From an uncultured Clostridia bacterium (lineage in GTDB: Bacteria; Bacillota; Clostridia; Lachnospirales; Anaerotignaceae): a stretch of 16,405 nt of DNA. Positions 6,174-14,825 of the stretch are shown here, one piece after another. Under the pieces are notes generated by a model. That model worked only from the letters and a program-made list of their open reading frames with translations, was not told where the DNA came from and searched no databases. The position numbers and the translations under genes are program-made. Position 1 is the stretch's first letter, and every line of letters starts with the position of its first letter. The stretch covers positions 1 to 16,405 of the forward strand of contig CATZIM010000014.1 of the NCBI GenBank assembly GCA_958420075.1. Direction: 5' to 3'.

Positions 6174-7004
6174 ATGGCAATTAAAAGATATAAGCCATAT
6201 ACACCGTCCAGAAGACACATGACAGTGTCCGCATTTGATGAAATCACAAAATCCACACCCGAGAAATCTCTGGTGGTACACCTGAAGAAAAACTCCGGTA
6301 GAAATAACCAGGGTAAAATCACAGTTCGTCACAAAGGCGGCGGCGCTGCGATCAAATACAGACTGGTAGACTTCAAACGTAACAAAGATGGTATTCCTGC
6401 AACAGTAAAAGCAATCGAATACGATCCTAACAGAACAGCAAACATCGCTCTGATCGTTTACGCTGACGGTACAAAATCCTACATTCTGGCTCCTGTTGGC
6501 CTGAAAGTTGGCGATCATGTAATGAACGGCCCCGAAGCCGAAGTTAAACTGGGCAACACACTGCCTATGAGCATGATCCCCGTTGGTGCAAGCATCCACA
6601 ATATCGAAATGAAACCCGGCAAAGGCGGCCAGCTGGTTCGTTCCGCTGGTAACGTTGCACAGCTGATGGCAAAAGAAGGCAAATATGCAACAGTTAAACT
6701 GCCCTCCGGCGAAATGAGACTGCTGCCCATCGAATGCAGAGCAACAATCGGTCAGGTTGGCAATATCGACCACGAACTGGTTCACATCGGTAAAGCAGGT
6801 AGAAAACGTCACATGGGTATCAGACCTACTGTAAGAGGTTCCGTAATGAACCCTAACGATCACCCTCACGGTGGTGGTGAAGGTAGAGCACCTATCGGTC
6901 GTCCATCTCCTATGACACCTTGGGGCAAACCTGCAATGGGCTACAAAACAAGAAACAAACACAAAGCTTCCAACAAATATATCATTCGTCGTAGAAACGG
7001 CTAA
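6174..7004 (+). CDS. rplB: 50S ribosomal protein L2
   Basis: The protein has 276 residues from ATG 6174. This start is chosen over in-frame GTG 6165 because the family begins [14 protein letters not shown] and AAAGGAG at 6159-6165 fits that ATG. L2 is a core large-subunit protein needed for subunit association and peptidyl transferase assembly. The functional motif [14 protein letters not shown] is present, with H230 aligning to the conserved histidine 229 of E. coli. The C-terminal tail [19 protein letters not shown] is the usual basic extension. A 53-base spacer with rpsS's Shine-Dalgarno site follows. Confidence 0.98.
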   Translation: MAIKRYKPYTPSRRHMTVSAFDEITKSTPEKSLVVHLKKNSGRNNQGKITVRHKGGGAAIKYRLVDFKRNKDGIPATVKAIEYDPNRTANIALIVYADGTKSYILAPVGLKVGDHVMNGPEAEVKLGNTLPMSMIPVGASIHNIEMKPGKGGQLVRSAGNVAQLMAKEGKYATVKLPSGEMRLLPIECRATIGQVGNIDHELVHIGKAGRKRHMGIRPTVRGSVMNPNDHPHGGGEGRAPIGRPSPMTPWGKPAMGYKTRNKHKASNKYIIRRRNG

Positions 7005-7057
7005 TGAATTTCGATGTGCCGCATGAGCACAGAGCATGAAACAAGGAGGATGAAATA

Positions 7058-7342
7058 ATGAGCAGATCACTGAAAAAGGGACCTTTCGCTGACGATCATC
7101 TGCTGAAGAAAATCGACGCAATGAACGCAGCGGGCGAAAAGAACGTAATCAAAACATGGTCTCGCCGTTCTACAATCTACCCCGATATGATCGGTCATAC
7201 AATCGCGGTTTATGACGGCAGAAGACATGTTCCTGTATATATCACAGAAGACATGGTTGGCCACAAACTGGGCGAATTCGCTCTGACAAGAACTTACAGA
7301 GGCCACGGCAAAGACGCAGAAAAGAAATCTAGAGTTCGGTAA
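7058..7342 (+). CDS. rpsS: 30S ribosomal protein S19
   Basis: The 94-residue protein is S19, opening [19 protein letters not shown] and carrying [20 protein letters not shown] and [18 protein letters not shown]19 sits in the head of the small subunit beside S13 and contacts the A-site finger bridge. AAGGAGGATG precedes the ATG. The gene is followed after 30 bases by rplV, whose Shine-Dalgarno core lies in a hairpin loop at 7353-7371. Confidence 0.98.
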   Translation: MSRSLKKGPFADDHLLKKIDAMNAAGEKNVIKTWSRRSTIYPDMIGHTIAVYDGRRHVPVYITEDMVGHKLGEFALTRTYRGHGKDAEKKSRVR

Positions 7343-7352
7343 TAGAGTTTAA

Positions 7353-7371
7353 AACGAAAGGAGGTTTCGTT
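7353..7371 (+). promoter_or_regulatory. Hairpin presenting the rplV Shine-Dalgarno core in its loop
   Basis: AACGAAA at 7353-7359 and TTTCGTT at 7365-7371 form a perfect 7-bp stem whose five-base loop is exactly GGAGG (7360-7364), the ribosome-binding core for rplV. The ATG follows at 7373. The loop could display the site or partly hide it. No other gene in the cluster has this arrangement. Confidence 0.55.
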
Positions 7372-7372
7372 C

Positions 7373-7762
7373 ATGGCAAAAGGTCATAGAAGCCAAATTA
7401 AGAAAGAAAGAAACATTGCAACACAGGAAAAAAGACCCCACGCTACTGCTAAATATGTAGGTATTCCTGCAACAAAAGCAAAAATCGTTTTGGATCAGAT
7501 CAAAGGCAAAGACGTTGTAACAGCAGCAGCGATGTTGAATTATTCTCCAAGATATGCTTCTGAAATCATTGCGAAAGTTCTGAAATCCGCAATGGCAAAC
7601 GCAGAAAACAACTTGGGTATGGACGTGAGCAAACTGTATGTAGAAGAGGTAAGTGCAGATCAGGGTCCTACAATGAAGAGAATCCGCCCCAGAGCACAGG
7701 GCAGAGCTTACCGCATTCTGAAAAGATCTTGCCACATTTCCATCATTCTCAATGAGAGATAA
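7373..7762 (+). CDS. rplV: 50S ribosomal protein L22 with basic N-terminal extension
   Basis: The 129-residue protein is L22. Its core from about residue 21 aligns with the usual 110-113 residue protein, including [24 protein letters not shown], and the tunnel hairpin [20 protein letters not shown] at 95-114, where macrolide-linked changes occur in other species. The first 20 residues ([20 protein letters not shown]) are an extra basic tail that I recall from Lachnospiraceae L22 proteins. L22 lines the exit tunnel beside L4. The ATG lies two bases after the hairpin holding its ribosome-binding site. rpsC follows after 11 bases. Confidence 0.97.
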   Translation: MAKGHRSQIKKERNIATQEKRPHATAKYVGIPATKAKIVLDQIKGKDVVTAAAMLNYSPRYASEIIAKVLKSAMANAENNLGMDVSKLYVEEVSADQGPTMKRIRPRAQGRAYRILKRSCHISIILNER

Positions 7763-7773
7763 GGAGGTACACA

Positions 7774-8433
7774 ATGGGACAGAAAGTAAATCCACATGGA
7801 TTAAGAGTCGGTATCATCAAAGACTGGGATACCAAATGGTATGCTGAAAAAGACTTTGCTGATTACCTGGTAGAAGACGTTAAAATCAGAAAATTCATCA
7901 AAAAGAAACTCTACGCAGCAGGCGTTTCCAAAATCGCTATCGAAAGAACAGCTGGCCGCGTAAAGATTAGCGTATATACAGCAAAACCCGGTATCGTAAT
8001 CGGTAAAAATGGTCAGGCAATCGAAGAACTGAAAGGCGAAATCCAGAAAATGACAAGCCAGAAGGTTGCTGTGAACATCGAAGAAATCAAAAGACCCGAA
8101 ACAGACGCTCAGCTGGTTGCTGAAAGAATCGCACTGGATCTGGAAAACCGTGTAACATTCCGTCGTGCAATGAAACAGGCAATGGGCAGAACAATGAAAT
8201 TCGGTGCAAAAGGTATCAAAACAGCAGTAAGCGGTCGTCTGGGCGGCGCTGATATTGCTCGTACTGAAAGCTACCATGACGGTACCATCCCCCTGCAGAC
8301 ACTGCGCGCAGACATCGACTACGGCTTCGCAGAAGCTGATACAACATACGGCAAACTGGGCGTAAAGGTTTGGATTTACAAAGGTGAGGTACTTCCTGTA
8401 AAAGCAGCGAAAAAGGAAGGAGGCGCTAAGTAA
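7774..8433 (+). CDS. rpsC: 30S ribosomal protein S3
   Basis: The 219-residue protein is S3, opening [19 protein letters not shown]. The KH domain GxxG loop is seen at 77-80 ([14 protein letters not shown]), followed by the C-terminal domain with [21 protein letters not shown] and [20 protein letters not shown]3 forms part of the mRNA entry channel and helicase. TAAGGAGGT at 7761-7769 overlaps the rplV stop and places the ATG eight bases downstream. Its own 3' end supplies the Shine-Dalgarno site for rplP. Confidence 0.98.
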   Translation: MGQKVNPHGLRVGIIKDWDTKWYAEKDFADYLVEDVKIRKFIKKKLYAAGVSKIAIERTAGRVKISVYTAKPGIVIGKNGQAIEELKGEIQKMTSQKVAVNIEEIKRPETDAQLVAERIALDLENRVTFRRAMKQAMGRTMKFGAKGIKTAVSGRLGGADIARTESYHDGTIPLQTLRADIDYGFAEADTTYGKLGVKVWIYKGEVLPVKAAKKEGGAK

Positions 8434-8435
8434 TT

Positions 8436-8873
8436 ATGTTAATGCCTAAAAGAGTAAAACATCGTAAACAGCAGAGAGGTTCTATGAAAGGCCGCGCTTA
8501 CAGAGGTAACAAAGTTACTTACGGCGACTTCGGTATCATGGCTATGGAACCCACATGGATCACATCCAATCAGATCGAAGCAGCTCGTGTTGCGATGACA
8601 AGACATATTAAACGTGGCGGTGACGTTTGGATCAAAATTTTCCCTGACAAACCCGTTTCCGCAAAACCTATCGGTACTCGTATGGGTTCCGGTAAAGGCG
8701 CTCCCGAATATTGGGTAGCAGTAGTAAAACCCGGCAGAGTTATGTTTGAAATCGGCGGCGTTGCAGAAGAAACAGCAAGAGAAGCACTGAGACTGGCAAT
8801 CCACAAACTGCCCATCAAGTGCAAAATCGTTTCCAAGGCAGAAGCAGCAGAAATGGCAGGTGATCATCAGTGA
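8436..8873 (+). CDS. rplP: 50S ribosomal protein L16
   Basis: The 145-residue protein is L16, beginning [22 protein letters not shown] 8436 is preferred to the internal ATG 8442 because GGAGG at 8419-8423 is 12 bases from the former and 18 from the latter, and family members commonly start M-L-x-P-K. L16 binds near the A-site of the large subunit; the conserved [16 protein letters not shown] segment is intact. The last bases of the gene carry AGGTGATC, the ribosome-binding site of rpmC, and its stop overlaps the rpmC start. Confidence 0.98.
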   Translation: MLMPKRVKHRKQQRGSMKGRAYRGNKVTYGDFGIMAMEPTWITSNQIEAARVAMTRHIKRGGDVWIKIFPDKPVSAKPIGTRMGSGKGAPEYWVAVVKPGRVMFEIGGVAEETAREALRLAIHKLPIKCKIVSKAEAAEMAGDHQ

Positions 8874-9079
8874 AAACAAAAGGTTATGTAAGTGAATTGA
8901 TGGGTAAAACTGCTGATGAATTACAGAAGGACCTTGTTTCCGCTAAAAAAGAACTGTTCAACCTGAGATTCCAGAACGCAACAAATCAGTTGGATAACAC
9001 AGCAAGAATCAAGGAAGTTCGTAAGAACATCGCAAGAATCCAGACAGTAATGACACAGAAAGCAAGAGAAGTAAAATAA
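8870..9079 (+). CDS. rpmC: 50S ribosomal protein L29
   Basis: The 69-residue protein is L29, a two-helix protein with the signature [20 protein letters not shown]. It packs near the tunnel exit beside L23. Translation starts at GTG 8870, overlapping the rplP stop in a GTGA arrangement (four shared bases). AGGTGATC at 8858-8865, inside rplP, matches the 5' half of the extended anti-Shine-Dalgarno complement. The overlap predicts translational coupling. Confidence 0.97.
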   Translation: MKTKGYVSELMGKTADELQKDLVSAKKELFNLRFQNATNQLDNTARIKEVRKNIARIQTVMTQKAREVK

Positions 9080-9111
9080 TAAACACGGTTTAGCGAAAGG
9101 AGGCACACAAC

Positions 9112-9369
9112 GTGGAAGAAAGAAATCTTCGTAAAACCAGAATCGGTAGAGTAGTCAGCGACAAGATGGACAAAACAATCGTAGTTGCTGTAGAAGATAA
9201 AGTAAAACACCCTTTGTATGGTAAGATCGTAAACAGAACTTACAAGCTGAAAGCCCATGACGAAAACAACGAATGCGGTATCGGCGACCGTGTAAAGGTT
9301 ATGGAAACAAGACCTCTGTCCAAAGACAAGAGATGGAGACTTGTAAGCATCATCGAAAAAGCAAAATAA
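9112..9369 (+). CDS. rpsQ: 30S ribosomal protein S17
   Basis: The 85-residue protein is S17, an OB-fold primary 16S-binding protein, with [19 protein letters not shown] at 7-25 and [14 protein letters not shown] near the C-terminus. The start is GTG, eleven bases after CGAAAGGAGG. It ends the S10-type block; rplN follows after 23 bases with no terminator or promoter visible, so the S10 and spc blocks appear to be one transcript here. Confidence 0.97.
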   Translation: MEERNLRKTRIGRVVSDKMDKTIVVAVEDKVKHPLYGKIVNRTYKLKAHDENNECGIGDRVKVMETRPLSKDKRWRLVSIIEKAK

Positions 9370-9392
9370 TCCTGCAGAGAGGAGGAATTTAG

Positions 9393-9761
9393 ATGGTTCA
9401 GCAAGAAACCAGATTAAAAGTAGCAGACAATTCAGGAGCAAAAGAACTCCTTTGCATCAGAGTACTGGGTGGTTCCACCAGAAGATATGCAGGAGTTGGC
9501 GATATTATCGTAGCTGCAGTTAAAGACGCAACACCCGGCGGTGTTGTTAAAAAAGGCGACGTTGTAAAAGCAGTAGTCGTTAGAACCGTTCATCCCGTAG
9601 GCAGAGCAGACGGCAGCTATATCAGATTCGACGAAAACGCAGCAGTTATCATCAAAGATGACAAAAACCCCAGAGGTACTCGTATCTTCGGGCCCGTTGC
9701 AAGAGAGCTGAGAGAGAAACAGTTCATGAAAATTCTTTCTCTGGCACCGGAAGTATTATAA
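9393..9761 (+). CDS. rplN: 50S ribosomal protein L14
   Basis: The 122-residue protein is L14, with [20 protein letters not shown] at 6-25, [20 protein letters not shown] and [16 protein letters not shown]. The length is the family standard. L14 forms an intersubunit bridge and is contacted by the silencing factor RsfS. AGAGGAGG precedes the ATG. The stop codon's final base is the first base of the AGGAGGTG site for rplX. Confidence 0.98.
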   Translation: MVQQETRLKVADNSGAKELLCIRVLGGSTRRYAGVGDIIVAAVKDATPGGVVKKGDVVKAVVVRTVHPVGRADGSYIRFDENAAVIIKDDKNPRGTRIFGPVARELREKQFMKILSLAPEVL

Positions 9762-9774
9762 GGAGGTGTGCTAG

Positions 9775-10086
9775 GTGGCTAACATGAAATTGAAAACAGG
9801 TGACAAAGTTGTTGTCATCGCTGGTAAAGACAAAGGCAAAGAAGGCAAGATCCTTCATGTAGATAGAAAAAACAACCGTGTCATCGTTGAAGGCGTAAAC
9901 ATGATTTCCAAACACACAAAACCCTCCATGCAGAATCAGCAGGGCGGCATCGTGAAAAAAGAAGGTTCCATCCACGCTTCCAACGTAATGTACCTGCACA
10001 ACGGCAAAGCAACACGCCTGGGTGCAATGATCAAAGACGGTAAAAAAGTAAGAGTAGCGAAAAAAACAGGCGAAGTTATCGACTAA
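9775..10086 (+). CDS. rplX: 50S ribosomal protein L24
   Basis: The 103-residue protein is L24, an assembly-initiator protein. Its KOW motif is [20 protein letters not shown] at 7-26, followed by [21 protein letters not shown] 9775 is taken as the start because AGGAGGTG at 9761-9768 is six bases before it; ATG 9784 in the same frame is the alternative and would remove three residues. The gap to rplE is 22 bases. Confidence 0.96.
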   Translation: MANMKLKTGDKVVVIAGKDKGKEGKILHVDRKNNRVIVEGVNMISKHTKPSMQNQQGGIVKKEGSIHASNVMYLHNGKATRLGAMIKDGKKVRVAKKTGEVID

Positions 10087-10108
10087 TCCCTGTGAAAGGA
10101 GGTAAACA

Positions 10109-10648
10109 ATGAGCAGATTAAGAGATTTCTATAACACAGAAATTATCCCTGAAATGACTAAAAAGTTTTCATATACAAACAAGCTGGCTGTACCCAAGAT
10201 TGAAAAAATCATCATCAACATGGGCGTAGGCGAAGCAAAAGAAAATGCGAAAGTTCTGGACGGCGCTGTAAAGGATATGGCTACCATCTCCGGTCAGAAA
10301 CCTCTGGTAACAAAAGCAAAAAAATCCGTTGCAAACTTCAAACTGCGTGAAGGTATGAACATCGGTTGCAAAGTTACACTGAGAGGCGACAGAATGTACG
10401 AATTCGCTGACAGACTGATCAACATTGCGCTGCCTCGTGTACGTGACTTCCGTGGTGTTAAAGCGAACAGCTTTGACGGCAGAGGTAACTACACAATGGG
10501 TATCAAAGAACAGCTGATCTTCCCTGAAATCGAATACGATAAAGTAGACAAAATCAGAGGTATGGATATCGTTTTCGTAACAACAGCGAAAACAGACGAA
10601 GAAGCAAGAGAATTACTGAGATTGTTCGGTATGCCATTCGCAAAATAA
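10109..10648 (+). CDS. rplE: 50S ribosomal protein L5
   Basis: The 179-residue protein is L5, which binds 5S rRNA in the central protuberance and contacts P-site tRNA. Recognisable segments are [39 protein letters not shown] and the C-terminal [20 protein letters not shown]. The length is normal. GAAAGGAGGT precedes the ATG. The S14 gene follows after 17 bases. Confidence 0.98.
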   Translation: MSRLRDFYNTEIIPEMTKKFSYTNKLAVPKIEKIIINMGVGEAKENAKVLDGAVKDMATISGQKPLVTKAKKSVANFKLREGMNIGCKVTLRGDRMYEFADRLINIALPRVRDFRGVKANSFDGRGNYTMGIKEQLIFPEIEYDKVDKIRGMDIVFVTTAKTDEEARELLRLFGMPFAK

Positions 10649-10665
10649 TCAAGGGAGGGACAAAA

Positions 10666-10851
10666 ATGGCTAAAACATCTATGGTTGTAAAGCAGCAGAG
10701 AAAACCTAAATTCTCTACAAGAGCTTACACACGTTGCAGAGTGTGCGGCAGACCTCACTCTGTACTGAAAAAATATGGAATTTGCCGTATTTGCTTCCGT
10801 GAACTGGCATACAAAGGTCAGATTCCCGGCGTAAAGAAAGCAAGCTGGTAA
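10666..10851 (+). CDS. rpsZ: 30S ribosomal protein S14, zinc-binding type Z
   Basis: The 61-residue protein is the short S14 form. Its zinc ribbon is C24-x2-C27 (CRVC) and C40-x2-C43 (CRIC), separated by 12 residues, followed by [18 protein letters not shown]. All four cysteines are present, so this is a C+ type; genomes with zinc-responsive backup often keep a C-minus paralogue elsewhere. The symbol rpsN is also used. AGGGAGGG precedes the ATG. It lies in the usual place between rplE and rpsH. Confidence 0.97.
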   Translation: MAKTSMVVKQQRKPKFSTRAYTRCRVCGRPHSVLKKYGICRICFRELAYKGQIPGVKKASW

Positions 10852-10872
10852 TAACGAAAGGAGGAATTGACA

Positions 10873-11274
10873 ATGTCCATGAGCGACCCTATCGCAGATA
10901 TGCTCACTAGAATCAGAAACGGTAATATTGCGAAACACGATACAGTAGATGTTCCTTCTTCCAAGATGAAGAAAGCAATTGCGGACATTTTAACTAAAGA
11001 AGGTTACGTAAAAGGTTACGAAGTAATCGAAGATGGTATCAAATCCACACTGCGTATCAGCCTGAAATATGGTGCAGATAAAAACGAAAAAGTTATCACA
11101 GGCCTGAAAAGAATTTCCAAACCCGGTCTGAGAGTTTTCGCAGGCAAAGACGAACTGCCTAAAGTTCTGGGCGGTCTGGGAATTGCCATCATTTCCACAA
11201 GCCACGGCTTGATGACAGATAAAGAAGCAAGAAAAGCAGGCGTTGGCGGCGAAGTTGTTGCTTTCGTTTGGTAA
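10873..11274 (+). CDS. rpsH: 30S ribosomal protein S8
   Basis: The protein has 133 residues from ATG 10873, chosen over in-frame TTG 10867 because CGAAAGGAGG ends at 10864, eight bases before the ATG, and S8 begins near [13 protein letters not shown]. The C-terminal signature [20 protein letters not shown] is present. S8 binds 16S rRNA early in assembly and in E. coli represses the spc operon by binding near the L5 start; I see no strong copy of that structure at the rplE start here. Confidence 0.97.
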   Translation: MSMSDPIADMLTRIRNGNIAKHDTVDVPSSKMKKAIADILTKEGYVKGYEVIEDGIKSTLRISLKYGADKNEKVITGLKRISKPGLRVFAGKDELPKVLGGLGIAIISTSHGLMTDKEARKAGVGGEVVAFVW

Positions 11275-11306
11275 TATAAATCGACAAGTATTAGGAGGTG
11301 CAGACC

Positions 11307-11849
11307 ATGTCTAGAATCGGTAAATTGCCCGTAGCAGTACCTGCCGGTGTTGAAGTTAAAATCGGTGAAGATAACCTGCTGACAGTGAAAGGCCCCAAAG
11401 GCACACTGGAAAGAAAATTATCCGCAGACATGCATATCGCAATGGAAGATGGTCAGATTGTGGTAACAAGACCCAACGACCTGAAAAGAAATAAAGCATT
11501 ACACGGCCTGACAAGAACTCTGATCTTCAACATGATCGTTGGTGTTACTCAGGGTTATGAAAAAACACTGGAAATCAACGGTGTTGGTTACAGAGCTGCA
11601 AAATCCGGTAAGAAACTGACCCTGACACTGGGTTATTCTCACCCTGTAGAAATGGAAGATCCCGAAGGTATCGAATCCATCGTAGAAGGCACAAACAAAA
11701 TCATTGTTAAGGGTATTGATAAAGAAAAAGTTGGACAGTTTGCTGCTGAAATCAGAACAAAACGTCCCCCCGAACCCTATAAAGGCAAAGGTATTAAATA
11801 CTCTGACGAATATATTAGACGTAAAGTTGGTAAGACCGGTAAGAAATAA
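11307..11849 (+). CDS. rplF: 50S ribosomal protein L6
   Basis: The protein has 180 residues from ATG 11307, preferred over in-frame GTG 11298 because the latter lies inside the AGGAGGT ribosome-binding site (11293-11299) and L6 starts MSRIGKLPV. Two repeated L6 domains are visible; the second holds [20 protein letters not shown] and the terminal signature [21 protein letters not shown]6 lies near the factor-binding centre. A 69-base spacer follows. Confidence 0.97.
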   Translation: MSRIGKLPVAVPAGVEVKIGEDNLLTVKGPKGTLERKLSADMHIAMEDGQIVVTRPNDLKRNKALHGLTRTLIFNMIVGVTQGYEKTLEINGVGYRAAKSGKKLTLTLGYSHPVEMEDPEGIESIVEGTNKIIVKGIDKEKVGQFAAEIRTKRPPEPYKGKGIKYSDEYIRRKVGKTGKK

Positions 11850-11918
11850 TCTGACGCACGCAGCGTGATTGTTTATATCGGAAAGTGACTGATTTGAAAG
11901 AAACGGAGTGAAAATACT

Positions 11919-12287
11919 ATGATTAACAAGCCATCTCGTGCAGCGGCTCGTAAGAAAAGACATTACAGAATCCGCAACCATGTGAAGGGTACAGCAATGA
12001 GACCCAGACTGGCAGTGTTCAGATCTAACAAACACATGTATGCACAGATCATCGACGACGTTGCACATCATACACTGGTAGCAGCTTCCACAATGGAATC
12101 TGAAATCGCTAGCACACTGGAACATACTGATACTGTAGCAGCTGCAGCAGCTGTTGGCGAAGCTATTGCGAAAAAAGCAGTAGAAAAAGGTATCACAGAA
12201 GTTGTATTCGACCGTGGCGGTTTCATTTACCACGGCAAAATCAAAGCCCTGGCGGAAGCAGCAAGAGAAGCCGGTTTGACATTCTAA
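11919..12287 (+). CDS. rplR: 50S ribosomal protein L18
   Basis: The 122-residue protein is L18, a 5S rRNA-binding protein of the central protuberance. It opens [20 protein letters not shown] and ends with [20 protein letters not shown] and AREAGLTF; the segment [20 protein letters not shown] is characteristic. Its ribosome-binding site is weak for this cluster (GGAG at 11905-11908, ten bases before ATG), and it follows a longer than usual spacer after rplF. Confidence 0.97.
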   Translation: MINKPSRAAARKKRHYRIRNHVKGTAMRPRLAVFRSNKHMYAQIIDDVAHHTLVAASTMESEIASTLEHTDTVAAAAAVGEAIAKKAVEKGITEVVFDRGGFIYHGKIKALAEAAREAGLTF

Positions 12288-12305
12288 GGCAAGGAGGAAA
12301 GCAAG

Positions 12306-12809
12306 TTGAAAAGAATCGATCCAAGCACTTTAGATCTGAAAGATAAAGTAGTTACCATCAACCGCGTAACAAAAGTTGTTAAAGGCGGTCGTACCATGAG
12401 ATTCTCCGCACTGGTTGTTGTTGGCGACGGCAACGGTCACGTAGGCTGCGGCGTTGGTAAAGCTGCTGAAATCCCCGATGCTATCCGCAAAGGGAAAGAA
12501 GACGCTATGAAAAACATCATCGAAGTAAACAGAAATGATGTAGACAGCATCTTCCACGGCGTTACAGGCACATACGGCAGCGCAAGCGTTCTGCTGATGC
12601 CTGCTGCAGAAGGTACCGGTATCATCGCTGGTGGCCCTGCTCGTGCCGTATTGGAATTGGCAGGTATCCGCAACATCAGAACAAAATCCCTGGGTTCCAA
12701 CAACAAACGTAACGTAGTAAGCGCTACAATCGAAGGTCTGTCCAGAGCGACAACACCTGAAGCAGTAGCTAAACTGCGTGGCATTACTGTAGAAGAACTC
12801 TTGGGTTAA
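12306..12809 (+). CDS. rpsE: 30S ribosomal protein S5
   Basis: The 167-residue protein is S5. The N-terminal double-stranded RNA-binding-like domain has [20 protein letters not shown] at 21-40 and [20 protein letters not shown] next to it; the C-terminal half has [17 protein letters not shown] and [16 protein letters not shown]5 helps fidelity and forms the mRNA entry channel. The start is TTG 12306, eight bases after AAGGAGG at 12291-12297. No ATG near this position would give the family N-terminus. Confidence 0.97.
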   Translation: MKRIDPSTLDLKDKVVTINRVTKVVKGGRTMRFSALVVVGDGNGHVGCGVGKAAEIPDAIRKGKEDAMKNIIEVNRNDVDSIFHGVTGTYGSASVLLMPAAEGTGIIAGGPARAVLELAGIRNIRTKSLGSNNKRNVVSATIEGLSRATTPEAVAKLRGITVEELLG

Positions 12810-12822
12810 GGAGGAATTGACA

Positions 12823-13002
12823 GTGGCTGAAATTAAAATCACATTGGTGAAATCTACAATCGGAGCAATTCCGAAACATAAAAAAACAGTACAGGCGCTG
12901 GGTCTGAGAAAGACAAACAGCAGCGTGATTCAACAGGACAACGCGGCTATCAGAGGCATGATTCATCAGATTAGCCACCTTGTAAAAGTTGAAGAAGTTT
13001 AA
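12823..13002 (+). CDS. rpmD: 50S ribosomal protein L30
   Basis: The 59-residue protein is L30, with [20 protein letters not shown] and the GLRKTNSSV signature. GTG 12823 is chosen over in-frame TTG 12817 because AAGGAGG at 12808-12814 is eight bases before it and the resulting length matches L30. The ribosome-binding site overlaps the rpsE stop codon. rplO follows after 17 bases. Confidence 0.95.
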   Translation: MAEIKITLVKSTIGAIPKHKKTVQALGLRKTNSSVIQQDNAAIRGMIHQISHLVKVEEV

Positions 13003-13019
13003 TTTTAGGAGGTGCCATA

Positions 13020-13460
13020 ATGAACTTATGCGAATTGAGACCTGCTGAAGGCTCCAGAGAAAAAAATTGGAGAAGAGGCAGAGGTCATGCAACCGGCAAC
13101 GGTAAGACAGCAGGCAGAGGTCACAAAGGTCAGGGCCAGCGTTCCGGTTCCGGCGGCAAGTGCGGCTTCGAAGGCGGTCAGATGCCTTTGTACAGAAGAC
13201 TCCCTAAAAGAGGCTTCACATGCAGAAACAGCAAAGAAATCGTTGCTATCAACGTTTCCATGCTGAATGTATTTGAAAACGACGCAGTAGTAGATATCGA
13301 TGCTTTGAAAGCCGTAGGTTTGATCAGTAATCCTAGAGATGGCGTGAAGATTCTTGGCGAAGGCGATCTGGAAAGAAAGCTGACCGTTAAAGTAAACTTC
13401 TACAGCAAAACAGCTCAGGAAAAAATCGAAGCAGCCGGCGGCAAAGCAGAGGTGATCTAA
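13020..13460 (+). CDS. rplO: 50S ribosomal protein L15
   Basis: The 146-residue protein is L15. The N-terminal half is a flexible Gly/Arg/Lys-rich extension (GNGKTAGRGHKGQGQRSGSG at 27-46), followed by FEGGQMPLYRRLPKRGF. The C-terminal globular domain holds VDIDALKAVGLI and GDLERKLTVKVNFYSKTAQE. L15 is a late-assembly protein of the large subunit. AGGAGGTG at 13007-13014 precedes the ATG. Its last bases contain AGGTGATC, the ribosome-binding site for secY, and its stop directly abuts the secY start. Confidence 0.97.
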   Translation: MNLCELRPAEGSREKNWRRGRGHATGNGKTAGRGHKGQGQRSGSGGKCGFEGGQMPLYRRLPKRGFTCRNSKEIVAINVSMLNVFENDAVVDIDALKAVGLISNPRDGVKILGEGDLERKLTVKVNFYSKTAQEKIEAAGGKAEVI

Positions 13461-14726
13461 TTGTTTAAGATTTTCGTAAACTCTTGGAAGACGAAAGAAA
13501 TCAGAAACAAGATTCTGTACACTCTGATGATCTTCGCGATCATCAGAATCGGTACACAAATTGCTCTGCCTGGTATTGACGCAGCAAGCGTTGTTGCGGC
13601 AAGAGAATCCGCAGGTGTTGGCACACTTTACAGCATGATTGCTGGCGGTGCAAACTCCAGCTGGTCAATCTTTGCAATGGGTATTGGTCCTTATATCAAT
13701 GCTTCCATCATCATGCAGCTGTTGACCATCGCGATTCCCAAATTCGAGCAGCTTTCCAAAGAAGGCCCCGAAGGAAGAAAAAAATTGCAGTCTTATAGCA
13801 GATATTTAACAGTAATACTTGCGCTCATACAGGGTATTGGGTTAACATATACCTATCAGAACATGTATGTGGAAGCAAATATGCTGTACTATGTTGCTTC
13901 TGTTGTAACTCTGGTTTGCGGTTCCACATTCGTAATGTGGCTGGCAGAACAGATTACAGCAAAAGGGATTGGCAATGGTTCTTCCATGGTAATCTTTATC
14001 AACATCGTTTCCGGTCTGCCTACTGGTGCAGCTAGCCTGTACTATATGATCAGCGGTTCCGGTGCAATGGGTGCGGTAAAGGTTGCTGCAATTCTGGTGA
14101 TTCTGCTCATCGTTCTGGCATTCATCGTTTGCGTAAACCGTGGTGAAAGAAGACTGCCCGTGCAGTACTCTTCCAAAATGGTTGGCAGAAAACAGGCCAG
14201 CGGCAGAAACACAACAATGCCGATCAAGGTAAATACTTCCGGCGTTATCTCCATCATCTTTGCAATCTCCTTGCTGCAGTTCCCGCAGCAGATTGGCAAC
14301 TTTATCCTCAACAAGGGTGAAGTTTTCACAAAGGTGATCGAAGTTCTGAATATGACACACCCCATCGGTGCGTGTCTGTATGTATTATTGATTATCTTCT
14401 TCACATATTTCTACACATCCATCGTGATCAACCCCAATGAAATCGCGATGAACATGAAGAAGAACGGTGGCTTCATCCCTGGTATCAGACCCGGTCAGCC
14501 CACCAGCGCTTATATCACCAGAGTGGTAAGCAGAATCACACTGGTTGGCGCAATCTGCTACGCAATCCTGGCTATGGTGCCTGTTGCGCTGCAGTGGATC
14601 TTCAAAGTGAATGTTGGCTTCGGTGGTACTACACTGATCATCGTGGTTGGCGTTACACTGGATATCGTAAAAGCACTGGAAAGCCAGTTGCTGATGCGTC
14701 ACTATAAAGGATTTTTGAGCGAATAA
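13461..14726 (+). CDS. secY: Protein translocase channel subunit SecY
   Basis: The 421-residue membrane protein has the ten hydrophobic segments of SecY, the first at about 18-38. Landmarks are MGIGPYINASIIMQLLTIAI in TM2, the polar plug-adjacent region, and PGIRPGQPTSAYITRVVSRI before TM9. SecY forms the membrane channel for preproteins with SecE and SecG and receives ribosomes or SecA on its cytosolic loops. Translation starts at TTG 13461, immediately after the rplO stop. AGGTGATC at 13450-13457 inside rplO serves as the ribosome-binding site, which predicts tight coupling. A hairpin follows in the secY-adk spacer. Confidence 0.97.
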   Translation: MFKIFVNSWKTKEIRNKILYTLMIFAIIRIGTQIALPGIDAASVVAARESAGVGTLYSMIAGGANSSWSIFAMGIGPYINASIIMQLLTIAIPKFEQLSKEGPEGRKKLQSYSRYLTVILALIQGIGLTYTYQNMYVEANMLYYVASVVTLVCGSTFVMWLAEQITAKGIGNGSSMVIFINIVSGLPTGAASLYYMISGSGAMGAVKVAAILVILLIVLAFIVCVNRGERRLPVQYSSKMVGRKQASGRNTTMPIKVNTSGVISIIFAISLLQFPQQIGNFILNKGEVFTKVIEVLNMTHPIGACLYVLLIIFFTYFYTSIVINPNEIAMNMKKNGGFIPGIRPGQPTSAYITRVVSRITLVGAICYAILAMVPVALQWIFKVNVGFGGTTLIIVVGVTLDIVKALESQLLMRHYKGFLSE

Positions 14727-14731
14727 TAGCA

Positions 14732-14767
14732 GCCGCCTGGGGAATGCAGCATGCATTTCCCGCCGGT
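14732..14767 (+). other. Hairpin in the secY-adk spacer
   Basis: GGGAATGCA at 14740-14748 pairs with TGCATTTCCC at 14752-14761 (one bulged T, loop GCA), and GCCG at 14732-14735 with CGGT at 14764-14767 closes it beyond a small internal loop. No T-run follows, so it is not an intrinsic terminator. It may be a processing or stability element separating ribosomal and adk message. Confidence 0.5.
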
Positions 14768-14825
14768 TGTTACTTGGGGAGAAAAACAGAGAGAAGGCCT
14801 ATAAAGAAAAGAGGTTGATTCGTAT

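Noticed and set aside
11850..11918. Short inverted repeat (ACGC/GCGT) in the rplF-rplR gap
   Set aside because: Only four pairs with a small loop and no T-run; too weak to call a structure.
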